Assembly (NCBI GenBank): GCA_018664265.1
Contig: JABJOR010000037.1
Location: 1 to 7,662 of the forward strand
DNA: 7,662 bases
Reading direction: 5' to 3'
From: Rhodospirillales bacterium
GTDB lineage: Bacteria > Pseudomonadota > Alphaproteobacteria > Rhodospirillales > Casp-alpha2
How positions within the stretch are numbered: position 1 is the stretch's first letter; each line of letters starts with the position of its first letter. A program made the position numbers and the translations under genes. The notes under the pieces are model-generated. The model was not told where the DNA came from. It was given only the letters and a program-made list of their open reading frames with translations, and did not search any database. Below are positions 6,206 to 7,662 of the stretch, piece by piece.

Positions 6206-6274
6206 AGCCATCCGCTATAAGCTCTTGAAAATCAAAGAAATCACACTTTAGTCCATAAAATAGGATTAATGACA

Positions 6275-6484
6275 ATGAATACAGTGACAAAGAATGAACT
6301 TCCAGAAAGATCAAATTACGATCGTCGTAATTCAGAATTTTCAGAAAGACGGCAAGGCAGCAACGAAATTGCAGATGCCATGTTTGATCAATATGGTTTT
6401 GAAGATGAACGTAAAAAGCCCGTCAGAAGAATTTTCAATGAACGCAGGCTGGTTAAACCTGAGTGTTTTGTTGTAAGGCAATAA
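6275..6484 (+). CDS. Small charged protein of unknown function
   Basis: I do not recognise this 69-residue protein. It is rich in Arg, Glu and Asn, with no signal peptide or membrane helix, so it is probably cytosolic. The motif DRR-x5-ERR (NYDRRNSEFSERRQ) near the N-terminus is echoed by RRIFNERRL near the C-terminus, around a central acidic-hydrophobic stretch (IADAMFDQYGFEDE). Arg-rich pairs of this kind can bind nucleic acid, nucleotides or acidic partners, but nothing here decides. AGGA (6262-6265) lies 9 bases before ATG 6275 but only 3 before ATG 6269, so I prefer the later start; the earlier one adds two residues. The gene diverges from the diguanylate cyclase and is followed by a 161-base gap. 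Clear ribosome site and plausible composition make it a likely real gene. Confidence 0.6.
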   Translation: MNTVTKNELPERSNYDRRNSEFSERRQGSNEIADAMFDQYGFEDERKKPVRRIFNERRLVKPECFVVRQ

Positions 6485-6632
6485 AAATCAATTCACTCTT
6501 CGCGTTCATATTCAGATATTTCGTAACGTAATTGTGAAGCGATATGAAGGTGGAAATATTCCTTTAGACCATCATGTTTGATAGGGTAGGCGTATTGACA
6601 AGTGCGTGACTGCTATATGCATGCCTATGATG

Positions 6633-6637
6633 AAGGA
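6633..6637 (+). promoter_or_regulatory. Ribosome binding site of the DUF547 gene
   Basis: AAGGA lies 8 bases before ATG 6646 and favours it over the next in-frame ATG (6649) and the later Met16, which would give a more compact signal peptide. Confidence 0.6.
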
Positions 6638-6645
6638 TCTTTTCC

Positions 6646-7548
6646 ATGATGCCATCCGATCCATTCCGGATATGTAAATTACCATACGACATGTGTGTAT
6701 TGGTAACCGTTACTGTCGTCTTGTTGTTCGGATTTTCTGCGACCAGTAACGCTGCGCCAAAATCTGATATCTGGGAGCGCTGGACAACACATGATGCAAA
6801 CGCAATCACATCTATGGATCATCAGATCTGGGACATTTTTTTGAAAAAATACGTCACACCAGGGGGCAACGGAGTAAATCGAGTTGCTTATAAAAAAGTG
6901 CCGATTGATGATAAAAAATCCCTGAAGCACTACATCACCACACTGGCAGGCAAACCTGTCAGCCAGTTTAATAAAAATGAACAATTAGCCTACTGGGTCA
7001 ACCTGTATAACGCCCTGACAGTTCAGGTGATACTGGATGCTTATCCGGTTTCTTCAATTCGTGATATAGATATATCCCCCGGCCTGTTTTCCGATGGCCC
7101 ATGGGGCAAGAAGCTCCTTGAGATTGAAGGGGAAGAGATTTCCCTGAATGATATTGAGCACCGAATCCTTCGCCCGATATGGAAAGATCCACGCCTGCAT
7201 TATGCACTGAACTGTGCATCATTGGGGTGCCCCAATCTTGGCCTCAATGCCGTTACAGCCCAAAATTCTGAGGACTACCTGAATGAAGCTGCCCACACGT
7301 TTATCAATCATAAACGAGCCATCAGCGAACATTATGGAAAGTTGTATGCATCTTCAATCTACGACTGGTTTATGGAAGATTTTGGCGACAGCGAGGTAAG
7401 CGTTCTCAAGCATTTACGCACTTACGCTGACGCATCCCTTCTGATCATTCTGGATGGCAAAAAATCTATCAGTGGTTATGACTATGACTGGGCTCTTAAT
7501 GATGCTGAGCCCCTCAAAACAAAAATCAAAAAGAGACGGGGCAGTTAG
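6646..7548 (+). CDS. Exported DUF547 domain protein
   Basis: The 300-residue product begins with a long n-region and hydrophobic core (about 17-32), then ATSNA before AP. A Sec signal peptide cleaved near residue 36 would place it in the periplasm. The body matches DUF547: NKNEQLAYWVNLYNALTVQVIL (about 109-130), YPVSSIRDI (133-141), a GPWGKK turn (151-156), EISLNDIEHRILRP (164-177) and the hallmark HYALNCASLGCPNL (185-198) with Cys190 and Cys195. The family is widespread in proteobacteria. The conserved His, Asn and Cys residues suggest an enzyme-like site, but I know of no established reaction. The C-terminal part includes YASSIYDWFMEDFG (234-247) and ends in a basic tail KTKIKKRRGS. Its stop shares a base with the next gene's GTG, so the two are very likely co-transcribed and translationally coupled. 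Confidence 0.88.
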   Translation: MMPSDPFRICKLPYDMCVLVTVTVVLLFGFSATSNAAPKSDIWERWTTHDANAITSMDHQIWDIFLKKYVTPGGNGVNRVAYKKVPIDDKKSLKHYITTLAGKPVSQFNKNEQLAYWVNLYNALTVQVILDAYPVSSIRDIDISPGLFSDGPWGKKLLEIEGEEISLNDIEHRILRPIWKDPRLHYALNCASLGCPNLGLNAVTAQNSEDYLNEAAHTFINHKRAISEHYGKLYASSIYDWFMEDFGDSEVSVLKHLRTYADASLLIILDGKKSISGYDYDWALNDAEPLKTKIKKRRGS

Positions 7549-7662
7549 TGGAGCCCGTAACATGGATAGTCGCTATCGGCATTGTTGCTGGCGGCGCGTA
7601 CATGTTGCTTCCATCTTGCGTTCCATATCTTCAGGTACGTTCACATAGCATCTATTGGATAC
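7548..7662 (+). CDS. Start of a membrane protein, cut by the window edge
   Basis: A frame opens with GTG at 7548, sharing its G with the TAG of the DUF547 gene (TAGTG), and stays open for 38 codons to the edge. It begins VEPVTW (Met in the protein), then a hydrophobic helix IVAIGIVAGGAYMLLP (about 7-22), so a membrane protein or signal anchor is likely. Stop-start overlap of this type is typical of coupled genes, and GACGGGGCAG just upstream may help ribosome entry. A competing frame through the same bases (ATG at 7561) encodes an Arg- and Cys-rich peptide that stops at 7648 and looks non-coding. Too little is present to name a family. Confidence 0.5.
   Translation, partial: MEPVTWIVAIGIVAGGAYMLLPSCVPYLQVRSHSIYWI

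Larger units (their letters stand above)
5910..6268. other. AT-rich divergent intergenic region
   Basis: About 360 bases separate the cyclase from the small plus-strand gene and are visibly richer in A and T than the flanking genes. The region holds the cyclase -10 box (5928-5933), a small inverted repeat AACTGT/ACAGTT (6036-6053, 6-base loop), a 14-bp palindrome (6166-6179) and a promoter-like pair for the small gene. An 89-codon plus frame (5982-6251) starts with TTG, has no ribosome site and reads like non-coding DNA, so I do not call it. Confidence 0.6.

Noticed and set aside
5982..6251. Plus-strand 89-codon frame in the divergent intergenic region
   Set aside because: It has a TTG start, no Shine-Dalgarno, composition typical of AT-rich non-coding DNA and no recognisable motif, and it overlaps the probable promoter of the small gene.
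6595..6600. Perfect TTGACA upstream of the DUF547 gene
   Set aside because: No -10 lies 16-18 bases downstream (TGCATG at 17). TATATG is 13 and TATGAT 25 bases away, so I do not call a promoter.

Overview
The window carries eight protein-coding genes, two of them cut by the window edges. No RNA gene, insertion sequence, prophage or CRISPR array is visible. Gene content suggests a Gram-negative proteobacterium: a lipobox protein, Sec signal peptides, an E. coli-type QorA quinone oxidoreductase, a PAS-GGDEF diguanylate cyclase and a DUF547 exported protein. The PLP enzyme, and a sensor PAS closest to rhizobial FixL, make an alphaproteobacterium my best guess. That is inference, and I cannot name a genus. 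Base composition looks moderate and clearly more AT-rich in the intergenic region 5910-6268.

Minus-strand block (5909 down to 1), in order of transcription: a PAS-PAS-GGDEF diguanylate cyclase; qor, 16 bases behind it; a gap of about 350 bases full of inverted repeats; a Cys/Met-metabolism PLP enzyme; a membrane-anchored protein with a C-terminal bacterial SH3 domain, 32 bases behind; a secreted MORN-repeat protein, 54 bases further on; and the 5' part of a lipoprotein of the NAPE-PLD-like metallo-beta-lactamase family. The last gene has its own promoter, overlaid by two direct copies of a TetR-type operator.

Plus-strand block (from about 6269): a small charged protein of unknown function, a DUF547 exported protein, and the start of a membrane protein whose GTG overlaps the DUF547 stop codon. 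The two blocks diverge from the AT-rich region 5910-6268, which holds a perfect -10 box for the cyclase and a palindrome with a promoter-like pair for the small gene.

The genes do not form one obvious pathway. The points most worth a second look are: a PAS domain in the cyclase with FixL-like candidate heme residues (His194, Arg216) placed just upstream of a redox enzyme; the tandem 22-bp-spaced operators in front of the lipoprotein gene; and the nested inverted repeats and 16-bp palindrome ahead of the PLP enzyme. I see no clear sign of a wholly new multi-gene system.
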